Shown piece by piece: positions 26,573 to 26,767 of a DNA stretch of 26,767 nt. How positions within the stretch are numbered: the first letter of the stretch is position 1; each line of letters starts with the position of its first letter. Both the position numbers and the translations under genes were made by a program. The stretch comes from Nannochloropsis salina CCMP1776. Taxonomy: Eukaryota; Sar; Eustigmatophyceae; Eustigmatales; Monodopsidaceae. The stretch is from positions 88,853 to 115,619 of the forward strand of contig SDOX01000184.1 of assembly GCA_004565275.1 (NCBI GenBank). Reading direction: 5' to 3'. Below the pieces are notes generated by a model. That model worked only from the letters and a program-made list of their open reading frames with translations, was not told where the DNA came from and did no database searches.

Positions 26573-26767
26573 TTAGGGTTAGGGTTAGGGTTAGGGTTAG
26601 GGTTAGGGTTAGGGTTAGGGTTAGGGTTAGGGTTAGGGTTAGGGTTAGGGTTAGGGTTAGGGTTAGGGTTAGGGTTAGGGTTAGGGTTAGGGTTAGGGTT
26701 AGGGTTAGGGTTAGGGTTAGGGTTAGGGTTAGGGTTAGGGTTAGGGTTAGGGTTAGGTTAGGGTTAG
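26573..26767 (+). repeat. Telomere, (TTAGGG) about 32 copies
   Basis: G-rich strand reads 5'->3' toward the window end, as expected of a right chromosome end. One shortened TTAGG unit occurs near 26753; all others are perfect. The transition from unique sequence (CCTTTCTCTG) is abrupt, with no degenerate telomere-like zone. Confidence 0.98.

Noticed and set aside
26534-26761. Open frame of alternating Gly-Leu at the right end
   Set aside because: Translation of telomere repeats.

Overview
The window is the right-hand end of a eukaryotic chromosome: positions 26573-26767 are an almost perfect (TTAGGG)n telomere reading outward. Short GT-AG introns, GC-rich genes with purine/pyrimidine-rich introns, and a secreted protein with P-T-rich linkers ('PTxAPT' type) suggest a stramenopile, perhaps a eustigmatophyte alga such as Nannochloropsis/Microchloropsis. 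This placement is an inference from style, not from a marker gene.

Layout. (1) 1-5448: two divergent host genes. On the minus strand is the 5' part of a gene whose fourth legible segment resembles the start of the conserved region of DIS3L2/SSD1-type RNase II proteins. On the plus strand is a complete five-exon gene for a two-WW-domain protein. (2) 5449-6790: intergenic. (3) 6791-17824: a nest of LTR-retrotransposon fossils. An older Ty1/copia subfamily (A) lies as broken pieces in inverted orientation, one piece fused to a 79-bp copy of an exon of the minus-strand host gene. A Ty3/gypsy relic follows. Into it is inserted a composite Ty1/copia array (subfamily B) of four LTRs, two identical-looking reduced units and one nearly full-length element. 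The whole array carries a single 5-bp target duplication (GGGAA). The LTRs are TG...CA, about 381-394 bp, and each complete LTR that leads into internal sequence is followed by a primer site complementary to the anticodon region of initiator tRNA-Met. (4) 17825-19416: spacer with small repeats and only weak ORFs. (5) 19417-26012: one large secreted-protein gene. (6) 26013-26572: a short spacer, then the telomere.

The most striking object is the gene at 19417-26012. It encodes, in order, a signal peptide, an Ig-like N-domain, a Cys-rich PAN/apple-like module, a beta-sandwich module, about 184 Gly-X-Y collagen-like triplets (mostly Gly-Ala-Thr), a Cys-rich neck, and then a tandem array in which every 220-bp repeat is exactly one 132-bp exon plus one 88-bp intron. 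Each exon encodes one 44-residue beta-propeller-like blade. There are thirteen such exons without a single length change, all open and all with GT-AG sites. With the half-repeats at the two ends this makes 14 blades, which would suit two seven-bladed propellers closed by an N-terminal strand. Exons and introns are mosaics of a few variants. The array sits within 4 kb of the telomere, so it looks like a modular cell-surface or matrix adhesin whose length and binding face can be reshuffled by recombination or by splicing.
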